Shown here: one piece after another, positions 10,297 through 19,572 of the stretch
Layout of the letters: the number at the start of each line of letters is the position of its first letter
How positions within the stretch are numbered: the first letter of the stretch is position 1
Assembly: GCF_018131005.1 (NCBI RefSeq)
Contig: NZ_JAFCJK010000003.1
Location: 434,001-498,000, forward strand
Reading direction: 5' to 3'
Source: Bradyrhizobium lablabi
GTDB taxonomy: Bacteria; Pseudomonadota; Alphaproteobacteria; Rhizobiales; Xanthobacteraceae
DNA length: 64,000 nucleotides
Made by a program: the position numbers and the translations under genes
Notes under the pieces: model-generated
The model's database searches: none
Seen by the model: the letters and a program-made list of their open reading frames with translations, nothing else
What the model was told of the DNA's origin: nothing

Positions 10297-11211
10297 TTGT
10301 ATCGTCGCATTGCCCTGGCGGCGCTTTTCGTGGTTGGCGCCGCGCAGGCGGCTCCGGCCGCGACGGATCCAGCACGGTGCCGCGAGCTCAACCGCAAGTA
10401 TGAGACGGGCAAGGCCCAGTTCACCGCGATCGAGGTGTCGTTGACGCTGTTCGCGGCCGCAAACGCCAACTGCGTCAACCTCGCCACCCGATTGCTCGAT
10501 CAAGGCGCGTCCGTCGATGCGCGGGACCGGCTGGGCGCGCGGCCGCTCAGCCAGGCCGCGCGGTCCGGCCATCTCGAAATGGTCGACCTTCTGCTTGAGC
10601 GCGGCGCGCCGGTCGACGCACGCAACCTGGCGGGATCGACGGCGCTCTATTTCGCTGCCGAACGCGGCCATGTCGCCATCGTGCAGCGACTGATCGATCG
10701 CGGCGCCGACGTCAATCTCAGCGGTCGCAGCGGCGCGTCCCCGGTCGCAGCCGCGGCCTATGCGGGCAGGGATATGATTGTCAAAATGCTGCTGGCACGC
10801 GGCGCCGACGGCCGCAAGCCTGACGACACCGGCAAGCCGCCGATCGTATATGCGGCCGCGGGCGGCCAGCTCGGCATCGTCAAGCAGTTGCTGGCGCTCG
10901 ATATCGACGTCAATGCCCGCTACGCCAACGACCTTACGCTGTTGATGTGGGCATCCGGCCCCGACGAGGCCGTGCCGGAAGCGCAGGCACTCGAAATCGT
11001 CGCGTATCTCCTGCAAGCGGGCGCGAAGATCGACGATTACGATGCGCGCGGGCGCACCGCGCTGATGATCGCGGCGGAGGGCAATCATCCAGCGATCGTC
11101 AAGGCGCTGCTGGCGCATGGCGCGGATCCTGCGCTGACCGACAAGGCGGGAAAACGCGCCGCTGACCTCACGGTGTTGTCGGCGCTGCGCGAGGAGCTGA
11201 CACCGCGCTGA
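10297..11211 (+). CDS. Secreted ankyrin-repeat protein
   Basis: 304 aa from a TTG start with a strong GGAGGAG site. Residues 1-22 are a signal peptide (YRRIALAALFVVGAAQAAPAA, cleavage after AQA). The rest is about seven ankyrin repeats with repeated GADVN/GAxVDARD turns and xxLLxxGA helices from about residue 60 to the end. Ankyrin repeats bind proteins, so a periplasmic scaffold or inhibitor role is possible. Gram-negative ankyrin genes sometimes sit beside catalase or other enzymes; here the neighbours are a peptide transporter and a convergent cytochrome gene, which does not define a partner. Confidence 0.82.
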   Translation: MYRRIALAALFVVGAAQAAPAATDPARCRELNRKYETGKAQFTAIEVSLTLFAAANANCVNLATRLLDQGASVDARDRLGARPLSQAARSGHLEMVDLLLERGAPVDARNLAGSTALYFAAERGHVAIVQRLIDRGADVNLSGRSGASPVAAAAYAGRDMIVKMLLARGADGRKPDDTGKPPIVYAAAGGQLGIVKQLLALDIDVNARYANDLTLLMWASGPDEAVPEAQALEIVAYLLQAGAKIDDYDARGRTALMIAAEGNHPAIVKALLAHGADPALTDKAGKRAADLTVLSALREELTPR

Positions 11212-11217
11212 TCGCGC

Positions 11218-11784
11218 TCAAAGCCCCGCCAGATAGTCGACCAGCGCCGCAAGGTCGTCGGGCGACGTCGCCAGCATCAGGTCGGACATTCCGGGGTTGT
11301 TGGCGCGGGCGCGCGTGCGGAAATCGGCGATGGTCTTGGCGAGATAGTCGCGCCCCATGCCGGCGAGGCGCGGCACCGTGCCGTCCCCCTGGAAGCGGTC
11401 GAGATGACAGGCCGGACAGCCGACCGAGCGGCTGGCGTTGATGGCCTTCTCCGCCACTTCCTTGGATGCGCGCGGCTGCCCGAGATCGGGCCACGGCTTC
11501 TGCGAGAAGTACTCGGCAATCGCCAGCATGTCGTCGCGCTCGAACGTCGAAGCGATCGGCTGCATGATCTCGCTTTTGCGGTCGCCGCGCTTGAAGTCGC
11601 GAAGCTGGATGTAGAGATAGCCTGCCTGCTGGCCCCAGATGGTCGGAATCGTCTTGTCGACCGGCTTGCCGTTCTCGCCATGGCAGCCGGCGCACACCTG
11701 GGCCTTCTCCGCGATCGTTTCCGCACGCGCCCCGCCTGCGAACAAGAGCACCAAGGCACCGCTAATCGCCAGTTTAGCGAACAT
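11218..11784 (-). CDS. Di-haem c-type cytochrome, c4-like
   Basis: 188 aa from the ATG at 11784, giving a clean signal peptide (FAKLAISGALVLLFAGGARA). Two haem-binding motifs are present: CAGCH near residue 32 and CPACH near residue 120, each beginning a cytochrome-c fold. It lies downstream of the PQQ dehydrogenase on the same strand and is the likely periplasmic electron acceptor that passes electrons to a terminal oxidase. Confidence 0.9.
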   Translation of the reverse strand: MFAKLAISGALVLLFAGGARAETIAEKAQVCAGCHGENGKPVDKTIPTIWGQQAGYLYIQLRDFKRGDRKSEIMQPIASTFERDDMLAIAEYFSQKPWPDLGQPRASKEVAEKAINASRSVGCPACHLDRFQGDGTVPRLAGMGRDYLAKTIADFRTRARANNPGMSDLMLATSPDDLAALVDYLAGL

Positions 11785-11805
11785 CAATCCATCCAACGGA
11801 AACAG

Positions 11806-11830
11806 AAGCGGGACCGACCGGGTCCCGCTT
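11806..11830 (-). terminator. Perfect 10-bp hairpin between PQQ dehydrogenase and cytochrome genes
   Basis: Arms AAGCGGGACC and GGTCCCGCTT are perfectly complementary around a 5-base loop. The hairpin lies entirely in the 70-base gap between the two minus-strand genes. It is followed only by a weak T-containing stretch, so it may be a leaky terminator or an mRNA-processing element that sets the ratio of dehydrogenase to cytochrome. Confidence 0.5.
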
Positions 11831-11854
11831 CGCCACAAATGATTGCCGCTCGGC

Positions 11855-13570
11855 TCAGTCGAGCGTGAAAGCGATGATGTTGTTGCCGCGCTTGTAATCG
11901 AGCTGGGTGTTACCGCCCGCCCCGACCACGATGTACTGCTTGCCGCCGATCATATAGCTCGACGGTGGCGCGTTGACGCCGGCGCCCGCGCGGAAGCTCC
12001 ACAATTCCTTGCCGTTCGAGGAATTGTAGGCCGCGAACTTGCCGTTGCCTTCACCGGTGAACACCAGGCCGCCGGCGGTGGCGAGAATGCCGCCAATCAT
12101 CGGCTCGGGCGTCTTGACCTGCCATTTGATCTTGCCGGTGTTGTAGTTCACCGCCGTGATGTTACCCGACTGCTGCTCGCTCGGGATCACCTTGAAAGCG
12201 CCGCCCAGCCACAGCTTGCCGTTCGGATAGGGCGAGTTCTCGACGTGATAGGTCATCGGCTGGTGCAGGTTGATGGCGTAGGCCAGCTCCTGCCCCGGGT
12301 CGGTCGCAATCGGCGACCATTCGACGCCGCCATTGGCGCCCGGCAGCATGCGCGCGCCTTCCTTGGTCGGCAAGACCCACATGTTCTCCTGCGGCACCAT
12401 CGCTTCCGAGAAGCGGATCATGCTGCAGTCCTTGCGATCGTGCACATAGATGTGCCCGGTCTTGCCGGCGTGGATGACCCCGGGAATGGTCTTGCCGTCC
12501 TTCCCCTTGACGTTGACCAGCACCGTCGGGCTGACCGCGTCGAGGTCCCACACGTCATGGGCGATGTACTGAAAGTGGCAGACATACTTGCCGGTCTCGA
12601 GATCGAGCGAGACCAGCGAGTTGGTGTAGAGGTTGTCGCCGGGCCGGTTCGATCCGTCGAGGTCGGGCGACGGATTGCCGACGACGAAGTAGATCCGGTT
12701 GGTCGCAAGATCGACCGAAGGGTTCTGCCACACGCCGCCGCCGAGCTTGGCGTAGGGATCGCCAATCTTGGCCAGCGTATCCTTTTCTGCCTGGATGTTG
12801 CGATGCATGTCGCGGCCGGTGGCATCCTTGGTCGCCCAGACGCCGACGGAATTCTCCGGAATGGTGTTGAAATTCCAGAGCTGCTTGCCGGTCTTGGCAT
12901 CATAGGCTCGCACGAAGCCGCGGATGCCGTATTCGCCGCCATTGGTGCCGATCAGCACCTTGTCCTTGATCACCGTCGGCGCCATCGTCTCGCTGTAGCC
13001 GAGTTCGGGATCGGCGATGTTGGTGGTCCAGACCACTTCGCCGGTCTTGGCATTCAACGCCATCAGCTTGGAATCGAGGGTCGCCAGGTAGACGCGATCA
13101 TTGAGGACCTGAATGCCGCGATTGTTGGGACCGCAGCAATAGACGGTGATCGGCCCCATCTTGTGCGCGTAGTGCCAGAGCTGCTGGCCGGTTTTGGCAT
13201 CGAGTGCATAGACATGGCTGAACGAGGTCGTGACAAACATCACGCCGTCGACGACGATCGGCGATGTCTCGAGCGATTCCTTGACGTCGGTCTGGAAGAT
13301 CCAGGCCACGTGCAGGTTCTTCACATTGTCGCGGCTGATCTGCTTGCCTGGATAGAAGCGCGTCTGCGCATAATTGCCGTTCGTCAGCAGAAAATCCTTG
13401 GCATTCTTGTCCGCCGCGTTGAGCTGCTCCTGCGTGACCGGAGGAACGTTGGCGTTCCCCACCACCGATTTCTGCTCCTGCTTGACTTCCTGTCCAATGG
13501 CGACGCCGGACAGCAAGCCAACACCGATCATTGCGGCAAACGCCGCACGCCCTTTCATGATACTCATCAT
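11855..13570 (-). CDS. PQQ-dependent methanol/ethanol-family alcohol dehydrogenase
   Basis: 571 aa, periplasmic, with a signal peptide ending around VAIGQ. It has the eight-bladed propeller W-motifs ([32 protein letters not shown]). The vicinal disulfide Cys145-Cys146 (VYCCGPN) sits over PQQ. Metal ligands are likely Glu213 (GGEYGIRG), Asn283 (WQNPSVD) and Asp342. Asp344 two residues later (WDLD) matches the extra Asp that marks lanthanide-using XoxF/ExaF-type enzymes rather than calcium-only MxaF types. Substrate is probably a short alcohol or aldehyde. Electrons likely go to the cytochrome encoded downstream. PQQ biosynthesis genes are not in this window. Confidence 0.9.
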   Translation of the reverse strand: MMSIMKGRAAFAAMIGVGLLSGVAIGQEVKQEQKSVVGNANVPPVTQEQLNAADKNAKDFLLTNGNYAQTRFYPGKQISRDNVKNLHVAWIFQTDVKESLETSPIVVDGVMFVTTSFSHVYALDAKTGQQLWHYAHKMGPITVYCCGPNNRGIQVLNDRVYLATLDSKLMALNAKTGEVVWTTNIADPELGYSETMAPTVIKDKVLIGTNGGEYGIRGFVRAYDAKTGKQLWNFNTIPENSVGVWATKDATGRDMHRNIQAEKDTLAKIGDPYAKLGGGVWQNPSVDLATNRIYFVVGNPSPDLDGSNRPGDNLYTNSLVSLDLETGKYVCHFQYIAHDVWDLDAVSPTVLVNVKGKDGKTIPGVIHAGKTGHIYVHDRKDCSMIRFSEAMVPQENMWVLPTKEGARMLPGANGGVEWSPIATDPGQELAYAINLHQPMTYHVENSPYPNGKLWLGGAFKVIPSEQQSGNITAVNYNTGKIKWQVKTPEPMIGGILATAGGLVFTGEGNGKFAAYNSSNGKELWSFRAGAGVNAPPSSYMIGGKQYIVVGAGGNTQLDYKRGNNIIAFTLD

Positions 13571-13829
13571 TCCCCCCGCTAATTCTTGGTTGCGATATGA
13601 CGGATGGTATTTGCCAATTCCCCTTCAAAACCTGATCGCCCGCAGACGGCGACGCCCGCTGGTCGGTTCGTTGCACTGCAATAGCTCGCCGGAAAACGAC
13701 GACAGGCATCGATGGACGAGTTCCACCATAGCGCCGTCCTGCACAAAGACAACTGATCCGCGCTATGCGAAATGCGATCCGCGCGTGCACATGCCGTCGG
13801 CGGCGCGGCTGATGGAGGCCGGTCCCATC

Positions 13830-13867
13830 AGATCATGATGCGATCAGGTCGAATCGCATCATGATCT
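13830..13867. repeat. Perfect 15-bp inverted repeat with 8-base loop
   Basis: Left arm AGATCATGATGCGAT at 13830-13844 and right arm ATCGCATCATGATCT at 13853-13867 are perfectly complementary. A T-rich run (ctctttattt) follows on the plus strand. It resembles palindromic cores of dispersed Bradyrhizobium elements and could also work as a transcription stop between the polyol cluster and the PQQ dehydrogenase. Confidence 0.75.
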
Positions 13868-13896
13868 AATCTCTTTATTTGAGCATGATCTTGCTC

Positions 13897-13927
13897 GGAA
13901 AACCGCCACGCACTTTTCCGGATCATG
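13897..13927 (+). repeat. Dispersed repeat, 'ccggatcatgc' family, copy 1
   Basis: ggaaaaccgccacgcac followed by ttttccggatcatgc. It matches 14091-14122 at nearly every position and shares its 3' half with 16812-16843. Confidence 0.7.
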
Positions 13928-13990
13928 CTTTCGCGCCGATAGATGCCTCACCCACGGCCATCGTCGCATGGTGAGCGGGAATCGCCTTCG

Positions 13991-14025
13991 CGGCGCAGCA
14001 TACAAAATGAGACTGCGCGTCAAGC
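13991..14025 (+). repeat. 35-base dispersed repeat, copy 1
   Basis: Starts cggcgcagcata and ends ctgcgcgtcaagc. It agrees with 61910-61944 at 33 of 35 positions. The two copies lie nearly 48 kb apart in unrelated intergenic regions. Confidence 0.75.
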
Positions 14026-14090
14026 AAGGCGGTGGCACAAACACCCTCGTGGAGACGATCTCCGCGCAAACGCTACGCGTTTATCGCGAA

Positions 14091-14122
14091 GGAAAACCGC
14101 TACACACTTTTCCGGATCATGC
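14091..14122 (+). repeat. Dispersed repeat, 'ccggatcatgc' family, copy 2
   Basis: ggaaaaccgctacacac followed by ttttccggatcatgc, a near-identical direct copy of 13897-13927. It ends five bases before the stop of the PfkB kinase gene. Confidence 0.7.
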
Positions 14123-14126
14123 CGAG

Positions 14127-15071
14127 TCAAGCGGGCCAATCATCGGCCGGAAGCTCGCCGCTGCGCGGCGGATCGGCGCCCGCCCGCGTGCAGGTGAAAG
14201 CGGCACATTTGCAGGCGAATGACAGCGCGCGCCTGAGCTCGGCCGCGGTGATGTCGCCCAGCCCCCGCCTGCCGATGCGATCCAGCCGATGCAAGGCCGC
14301 GAGCAGCGCAGCCTGAAAACTGTCACCGGCGCCGATCGTGTCGACCACCTTCACGAGGGGAGCCTCGGCCTCGATCATCCCCGCCTGACCGTGCCAGGCG
14401 CACGCACCGAGATTCCCGCGCGTCACCACGACCAGAGACGAACCTTCCGAAAGCAGCGCCCCGGCCCTCTCCCCATAGGCCTCGTCGCCGAACAGATAGG
14501 CGAAATCGACGTCCGACATTTTCACGATGTCGGCCTGGCGGCAGAATGCCATCATGCGTGCGCGGTAGGCGTCCTTGTCCGTGACCAAGTTTGGCCGGCA
14601 GTTCGGGTCGAACGCAATGGTGGCCGTCCGCCCGGCGTCCGCGACCAGGGCCAAGGTCTCGGCCGCGCCCTTCTCGTTGACGAGCGTCGTCGAGCCGACG
14701 TGGAGACAAGCGACGTCATCGAGCGCAATCGCCTCGCTTCGATAAACCCAGTTTCGCGACGCAGTGTCGGCGTCGTAGAAGGCGTATTCGGTCTCGGTAC
14801 CGGTTACACGCGCGAAAGCGAGCGTCGCCTGGCGATCGCTTCGTGTCGCGTAGCTGAGATCGACGCCCGAGTTCGAGGCGTGGTCGGCGATCATTCTGCC
14901 GAACGTATCGTTCGCGATGCCGCCGACGAAGCCCGCGGGCACATCGAGCCGCGCGATCCCGACCGCGATGTTGAGGCAGGAGCCGCCGACCGCGGGCGTC
15001 AGGGCCTCGCGCCCGTCAGCCGTCTTCGACGGGAGGAAATCGATCAGCGCATCTCCGCAAACGAGCAGCAT
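14127..15071 (-). CDS. PfkB-family sugar kinase (fructokinase-like)
   Basis: 314 aa. It has the ribokinase/PfkB fold: an N-terminal GDALIDFLP, the GGSCLNIAVGIARLD substrate motif near residue 29, and the C-terminal signature DTIGAGDSF with the catalytic Asp. It phosphorylates a ketose, most plausibly fructose, in the cytoplasm. It is the last gene of the polyol cluster, where a dehydrogenase makes a ketose from an imported polyol. The exact sugar is inferred from context. Confidence 0.88.
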   Translation of the reverse strand: MLLVCGDALIDFLPSKTADGREALTPAVGGSCLNIAVGIARLDVPAGFVGGIANDTFGRMIADHASNSGVDLSYATRSDRQATLAFARVTGTETEYAFYDADTASRNWVYRSEAIALDDVACLHVGSTTLVNEKGAAETLALVADAGRTATIAFDPNCRPNLVTDKDAYRARMMAFCRQADIVKMSDVDFAYLFGDEAYGERAGALLSEGSSLVVVTRGNLGACAWHGQAGMIEAEAPLVKVVDTIGAGDSFQAALLAALHRLDRIGRRGLGDITAAELRRALSFACKCAAFTCTRAGADPPRSGELPADDWPA

Positions 15072-15083
15072 CCAGCAAACGTC

Positions 15084-16739
15084 CTACATCGATGGCGCTT
15101 CGCCCGGCGCCCGCTTCATGACCTCGCGGCTGCCGCGATCGAGATCGCGGAGCATGGCATGCACGCTGCGCTTCCGGCGGTGGAAGTCAGCCATTTCGGG
15201 CCTGGTCGGTTCGCTGAGGCGCCCGAGCGCGGACATGCCGGCCATCGCCCCGTTGATCGAACTATGCGCGCCGCTTGCGACTGCGCCGAGCATCGCAGCT
15301 CCGAGCAGCACCGACTCCTGCGTCTGCGGCAGCGCCACGGTGTAGCCGGTGGTGTCAGCCATGATCTGGCGGACCAGCGGGCTGCGGCTCGCGCCACCGC
15401 CGATCACGATGGTCTTGCCCTCGACGCCATGGGCCTGAAAAGCGTCGATGACGTCGGCGAGGCCATAGGCGAGCCCGCACAGCCCGGCCACGAACAGCCG
15501 CTCCATCGCGCCGATGTCGGTGTCGAGATCGAGGCCGGCGATTACCGCGCGCGACCCGGGATCGGCATAGGGCGAACGGTTGCCGAGGAATTCCGGCAGC
15601 ACGTGCACATTGCGCGCGAGCAGCGCCGCGGCGCCGGCTGTTCCCGCGCGCGCCAGGATGCGTTTCTCGAGAAAATCGATGATGTCGAGGCCGTTGCCCT
15701 TCGCAGCGGCCTGCACCTCGGCGTGCGCCGGATGCGAGCGCAGCAGATGATCGATCGCAGCACCCGCTGCGGATTGCCCGCCCTCGTTCAGCCAGAAGCC
15801 CGGCACCATGCCCGAAAAATACGGGCCCCAGACGCCGGGAACGAAACAGGGATCGACGGTCGTCGCCATGATGCAGGCCGACGTTCCCATGATGTAGGCG
15901 AGCCGCTTGCAGACATCGACATCGGCGCCAGAGCCGTCGCGGCCGCCGATCGCGCCTACACCGCCGGCATGGGCATCGATCAGCGAGGCGCCGACCGCGG
16001 TCCCCGGTGTGAGGCCGAGATCGAGCGCTGCGGCTTCCGACAGTCCCCGGCCAAGCGGCGACCCCGGGGGCACGATCTCGGTGCCGATGCGCGCATAACG
16101 CTCGGTCACGAAATCATCGAGGCCGACCCGCTTGAAGAAGCGCTCGCTCCAGCCGCCCTCGCCTGCCACGTAGGTCCATTTGCAGGTGACGGTGCAGGTC
16201 GACCGCGCCAGCGATCCGGTGGCGCGGAACGAGAGATAGTCGGCGAGGTCGAAGAAATGCCCGGCCGCGTCGAAGCTTGCGCGTAGATGCCGCTTCAGCC
16301 AAAGCAGCTTCGGGATTTCCATTTCGGGCGAGATGAGGCCGCCGACATAGCGCAGCACGCCGTCGCCGGTCTCGTTGACGAACTGCGCCTCCTCGATCGC
16401 GCGATGGTCCATCCACACCACCACATTGCGCGCATGATCGCCCGACATACTGACGGTGAGCGGCTGCCCAGCCTTGTCGAGCACCACGAGCGAGCAGGTC
16501 GCATCGAAACCGATGCCCTTGACCTGCTCCGCTGCGATTGCCGCCTCGCGCACCGCGCCGCGGACAGATGCGACGCTCGCGGCCCAGATGTCCTCGGAGG
16601 ACTGCTCGACGATGTCGCCGGTTTCATGCCAGACGCGGATCGGGTGGCGGGCCGCTCCCAGCAATTTTCCGGCCTCGTCAAACACGCCAGCCCGGGCGCT
16701 CGTGCTGCCGACGTCCACGCCGATATAGGCTTGCCGCAT
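15084..16739 (-). CDS. FGGY-family carbohydrate kinase (ribulokinase-like pentulose kinase)
   Basis: 551 aa, long for the family and typical of the FGGY pentulose-kinase branch. The N-terminal ATP-site motif is GVDVGSTSARAGVFD; WMDHRA and the C-terminal GGGASRSPLVRQIMAD match the two FGGY domains. It would phosphorylate a ketopentose such as ribulose. A GGAG site lies upstream of ATG 16739. With the PfkB kinase next to it, the cluster can phosphorylate both a pentulose and a second ketose, suggesting more than one polyol is used. Confidence 0.9.
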   Translation of the reverse strand: MRQAYIGVDVGSTSARAGVFDEAGKLLGAARHPIRVWHETGDIVEQSSEDIWAASVASVRGAVREAAIAAEQVKGIGFDATCSLVVLDKAGQPLTVSMSGDHARNVVVWMDHRAIEEAQFVNETGDGVLRYVGGLISPEMEIPKLLWLKRHLRASFDAAGHFFDLADYLSFRATGSLARSTCTVTCKWTYVAGEGGWSERFFKRVGLDDFVTERYARIGTEIVPPGSPLGRGLSEAAALDLGLTPGTAVGASLIDAHAGGVGAIGGRDGSGADVDVCKRLAYIMGTSACIMATTVDPCFVPGVWGPYFSGMVPGFWLNEGGQSAAGAAIDHLLRSHPAHAEVQAAAKGNGLDIIDFLEKRILARAGTAGAAALLARNVHVLPEFLGNRSPYADPGSRAVIAGLDLDTDIGAMERLFVAGLCGLAYGLADVIDAFQAHGVEGKTIVIGGGASRSPLVRQIMADTTGYTVALPQTQESVLLGAAMLGAVASGAHSSINGAMAGMSALGRLSEPTRPEMADFHRRKRSVHAMLRDLDRGSREVMKRAPGEAPSM

Positions 16740-16811
16740 TGCCGCTCCGTCAGAGCGTGATGACTTTTCTTCGAACAGTCACCGCGCTCTCTCGTTTTGC
16801 GTGTTCATGAT

Positions 16812-16843
16812 CCCAAAGCGGTTTCCACTTTTCCGGATCATGC
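16812..16843 (+). repeat. Dispersed repeat, 'ccggatcatgc' family, copy 3
   Basis: cccaaagcggtttcc followed by acttttccggatcatgc. Its 3' half is identical to the copies near 13.9 and 14.1 kb. It lies in the 116-base gap between the SDR and the FGGY kinase, within the minus-strand cluster, where it could affect mRNA processing. Confidence 0.65.
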
Positions 16844-16855
16844 TCCGGCGCAAGC

Positions 16856-17629
16856 TTACCAGCAAGTGTAGCCGCCATCGACCAGGACGATGCTCCCGGT
16901 CATCAGGCTCGCGGCCTCGGAGGCCAGGAACAGAACCACGGATGCGATCTCGTCGACCTGCCCCATGCGTGCCATCGGAGTTCCACCGATCCAGGCGTCA
17001 TACATCCTGGGGCTGTTCTTCACGAAGGCGTTGAGCGGCGTCTCGATATAGGTCGGCGCCACCGCATTGACGCGGACGCCGCGCGTCGCCCATTCGGCGG
17101 CGAGCGATTTGGTCAGATGGTGCACTGCGGCCTTGGACGCATTGTAGAAGCACTGCTCCTGCGGCTTGTTGACGATGAAGCCTGACATCGAGCCGACATT
17201 GACGATGGTGCCCGACTTCGCCTTGAGCATGTGATTGCCGAAGGCGCGGCAGCACCAGAACGTGCCGTTCAGATTGACGTCGATGACGTTCAGCCAATGC
17301 TCGTCGGTCACGGTCTCGGCCGGCGTCTCGCTGCGCGCGATGCCGGCATTGTTGACGAGGATGTCGACCTTTCCATATTTGCCGGCCAACTCGTCGGCGA
17401 CCTCGGAGACGCGCTTGGAATCGGTGACGTCCATCAGCGCGATATCGGTGTCGAACCCCTTGGCCTTCAGCGCCGCCTTCGCATCATTGGCCGCCTTCGC
17501 GTCGCGATCGCCGATGATGACCTTGGCGCCCGCCTCCGCCAGCGCTTCGCTACATGCAAGACCAATGCCTTGGCCGGCGCCGGTGATGATGGCGGTCTTG
17601 CCGTCCAACCTGAATTTCTCGAGATACAT
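16856..17629 (-). CDS. SDR-family polyol dehydrogenase
   Basis: 257 aa classical short-chain dehydrogenase. It has TGAGQGIG (residues 17-24) for NAD(P), an NNAG motif, Ser in VGSMSG, and the catalytic YNASK. The C-terminal GGYTCW ending resembles galactitol/arabinitol/sorbitol dehydrogenases of rhizobia. It should oxidise an imported polyol to a ketose with NAD+. A GAAGAAGAG site precedes the ATG. Its position between the transporter ATPase and the kinases supports a polyol role; which polyol is not known. Confidence 0.87.
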   Translation of the reverse strand: MYLEKFRLDGKTAIITGAGQGIGLACSEALAEAGAKVIIGDRDAKAANDAKAALKAKGFDTDIALMDVTDSKRVSEVADELAGKYGKVDILVNNAGIARSETPAETVTDEHWLNVIDVNLNGTFWCCRAFGNHMLKAKSGTIVNVGSMSGFIVNKPQEQCFYNASKAAVHHLTKSLAAEWATRGVRVNAVAPTYIETPLNAFVKNSPRMYDAWIGGTPMARMGQVDEIASVVLFLASEAASLMTGSIVLVDGGYTCW

Positions 17630-17716
17630 TCTCTTCTTCCTTTTGCTTTGGCCCTGTCGAGTGCGGGCGGGCGCATCGCCCCGGCCCGGGCGAGATCGAT
17701 GGAGACGCCATCCGCG

Positions 17717-18721
17717 CTAGGCGCGGATCGAGTTTCCGCTGTCGTCGAAACGATGGATCCGCGACGGCTCGGGCGTCAGCGACACCTGGTCGCCGGGGCT
17801 CAGGCCGAGCTCGCCGACATAGCGCGCCGTCAGCGTCCCGAGCGGTCCGGTATCGACATAGAGGAAGGTGTCGCTGCCGAGATGCTCGGCAACTGCGACC
17901 GTGCCCTGCCATCCCTGTCCATCGCGCTCGACCTTGAGGTGCTCCGGCCTCACGCCGATGGTCGCGGCACCGTGCTCCTTCGCCTGCTCGCCGGTGACGA
18001 AGTTCATCTTTGGCGAGCCGATAAAGCCTGCAACGAACAGGTTCGCCGGCCTCTCATAGAGTTCCAGCGGCGAGCCGTACTGCTCGATCTTGCCGCCGTT
18101 CAGCACGACGATCTTGTCGGCCATCGTCATCGCCTCGACCTGGTCGTGGGTGACGTAGATCGCTGTGGTGCCGAGTTGCTTTTGCAGCCGCGTCACTTCG
18201 AGCCGCATCTGCACCCGCAGCGCCGCGTCGAGGTTCGAGAGGGGTTCATCGAACAGGAACGCCTTGGGCTCGCGCACGATGGCCCGCCCGATCGCCACGC
18301 GTTGCCGCTGGCCGCCGGACAGTTCGCGCGGCTTGCGGTCGAGATAGGGCGTCAGATTGAGGGTTGCTGCGGCCCTCTCGACCTTGCGGTTGATCTCGTC
18401 CTTCGGCAGGCCGGCCATCTTGAGACCGAAGGCGATGTTGCCGCGCACGCTCATATGCGGATAGAGCGCGTAGGATTGAAACACCATCGACAGGCCGCGC
18501 TTGGCCGGCGGCACATCCACGACGTTGCGCCCGTCGATCAGGATGGCCCCGCCGGTGACGTCCTCGAGCCCCGCAATCAGGCGCAAGAGCGTGGTCTTGC
18601 CGCACCCGGACGGTCCGACGAAGACGACGAAGGAGCCGTCGGCGATATCGAGGTCGGCGCCCTTGATGATGTGGACCGGCCCGAACGACTTTTCTACACC
18701 CTGCAGCGTAATCTGACCCAT
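17717..18721 (-). CDS. Carbohydrate ABC transporter ATP-binding protein, MalK/UgpC/SmoK family
   Basis: 334 aa. Walker [11 protein letters not shown]-loop, signature LSGGQRQR, Walker [13 protein letters not shown] and H-loop [11 protein letters not shown] are all present. The C-terminal TOBE/MalK regulatory domain starts near residue 235 ([10 protein letters not shown]). It energises sugar or polyol uptake with the two permeases immediately upstream. Confidence 0.93.
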   Translation of the reverse strand: MGQITLQGVEKSFGPVHIIKGADLDIADGSFVVFVGPSGCGKTTLLRLIAGLEDVTGGAILIDGRNVVDVPPAKRGLSMVFQSYALYPHMSVRGNIAFGLKMAGLPKDEINRKVERAAATLNLTPYLDRKPRELSGGQRQRVAIGRAIVREPKAFLFDEPLSNLDAALRVQMRLEVTRLQKQLGTTAIYVTHDQVEAMTMADKIVVLNGGKIEQYGSPLELYERPANLFVAGFIGSPKMNFVTGEQAKEHGAATIGVRPEHLKVERDGQGWQGTVAVAEHLGSDTFLYVDTGPLGTLTARYVGELGLSPGDQVSLTPEPSRIHRFDDSGNSIRA

Positions 18722-18737
18722 GCCGAAAGCCTTTCTG

Positions 18738-19568
18738 CTACTTGACCGCGCCGAAGGTCAGGCCGCGGACGAGCTGCCGCTGACTGAACCAGCCGAGCAC
18801 GAGGATGGGCGCGATCGCGAGCGTCGACGCCGCCGACAATTTTGCCCAGAACAATCCCTCCGGGCTCGAATAGGATGCGATGAACACGGTGAGCGGCGCA
18901 GCCTCCAGCGTCGACAAATTGAGTGTCCAGAACGCCTCGTTCCAGGCCAGAATCAGATTGAGCAGCAGGGTCGACGCGAGTCCCGGCACGGCCATCGGCG
19001 TCAGCACATAGACCAGCTCGCGTCCGATCGTGGCGCCGTCCATCCGCGCAGCCTCGAGGATGTCCTTCGGGATCTCCTTAAAATAGGTGAACAGCATCCA
19101 GATCACGATCGGCAGATTACCGAGGCACAGGATGAAGATCAGCCCGGCGCGGGTGTCGAGCAGGCCGAAATTCCGGTAGATCAGATAGATCGGCACCAGC
19201 ACGCCGACCGGCGGCATCATTTTGGTCGAGAGCATCCAGAGCAGGGTGTCCTTGGTGCGCCTGGTCGGCGAAAACGCCATTGACCACGCCGCCGGGATCG
19301 CGATGAGCATGGCAATCAGGGTCGATCCGCCAGCGATAATGATCGAGTTGACCGCGTGGTGGACATAGTCACTGCGCTCCTGGACGGTGATGTAGTTCTC
19401 CAAGGTCCAGTGGAAGAACAAGAACGACGGCGGGATCGCGAAGGCCTCGAGCTCGGTCTTGAAACTCGCCAGCACCATCCAGAGGATCGGGAAGAAGATC
19501 AGGAAGCCGGCCAGCCAGGCCGCGACCGTCGAGATCACCTTGCGCTGCGTCGTCACCATCCGAGCCAT
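18738..19568 (-). CDS. Carbohydrate ABC transporter permease, MalG family
   Basis: 276 aa with six predicted membrane helices. The EAA loop is [26 protein letters not shown]. It begins five bases after the upstream permease stop, and the ribosome-binding site GGAGG lies inside the end of that gene, so the two subunits are translated together. It corresponds to SmoG of sorbitol/mannitol importers. Confidence 0.92.
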   Translation of the reverse strand: MARMVTTQRKVISTVAAWLAGFLIFFPILWMVLASFKTELEAFAIPPSFLFFHWTLENYITVQERSDYVHHAVNSIIIAGGSTLIAMLIAIPAAWSMAFSPTRRTKDTLLWMLSTKMMPPVGVLVPIYLIYRNFGLLDTRAGLIFILCLGNLPIVIWMLFTYFKEIPKDILEAARMDGATIGRELVYVLTPMAVPGLASTLLLNLILAWNEAFWTLNLSTLEAAPLTVFIASYSSPEGLFWAKLSAASTLAIAPILVLGWFSQRQLVRGLTFGAVK

Positions 19569-19572
19569 GGCA

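Larger units (their letters stand above)
13571..14126. other. Intergenic region rich in dispersed repeats
   Basis: About 555 bases upstream of the PQQ dehydrogenase. The first 250 bases must hold its promoter. The remainder is packed with a perfect hairpin (13830-13867), two copies of a 'ttttccggatcatgc' repeat (13897-13927, 14091-14122) and a 35-base repeat shared with 61910-61944. No supported gene. Confidence 0.6.

Noticed and set aside
11843..13582. Plus-strand open frame of about 579 codons
   Set aside because: Antisense to the PQQ dehydrogenase; low-complexity composition without domains.
14289..16286. Plus-strand open frame of about 665 codons
   Set aside because: Antisense to the PfkB and FGGY kinases, which have full catalytic motifs. 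The product is rich in Arg, His and Asp and shows no domain.
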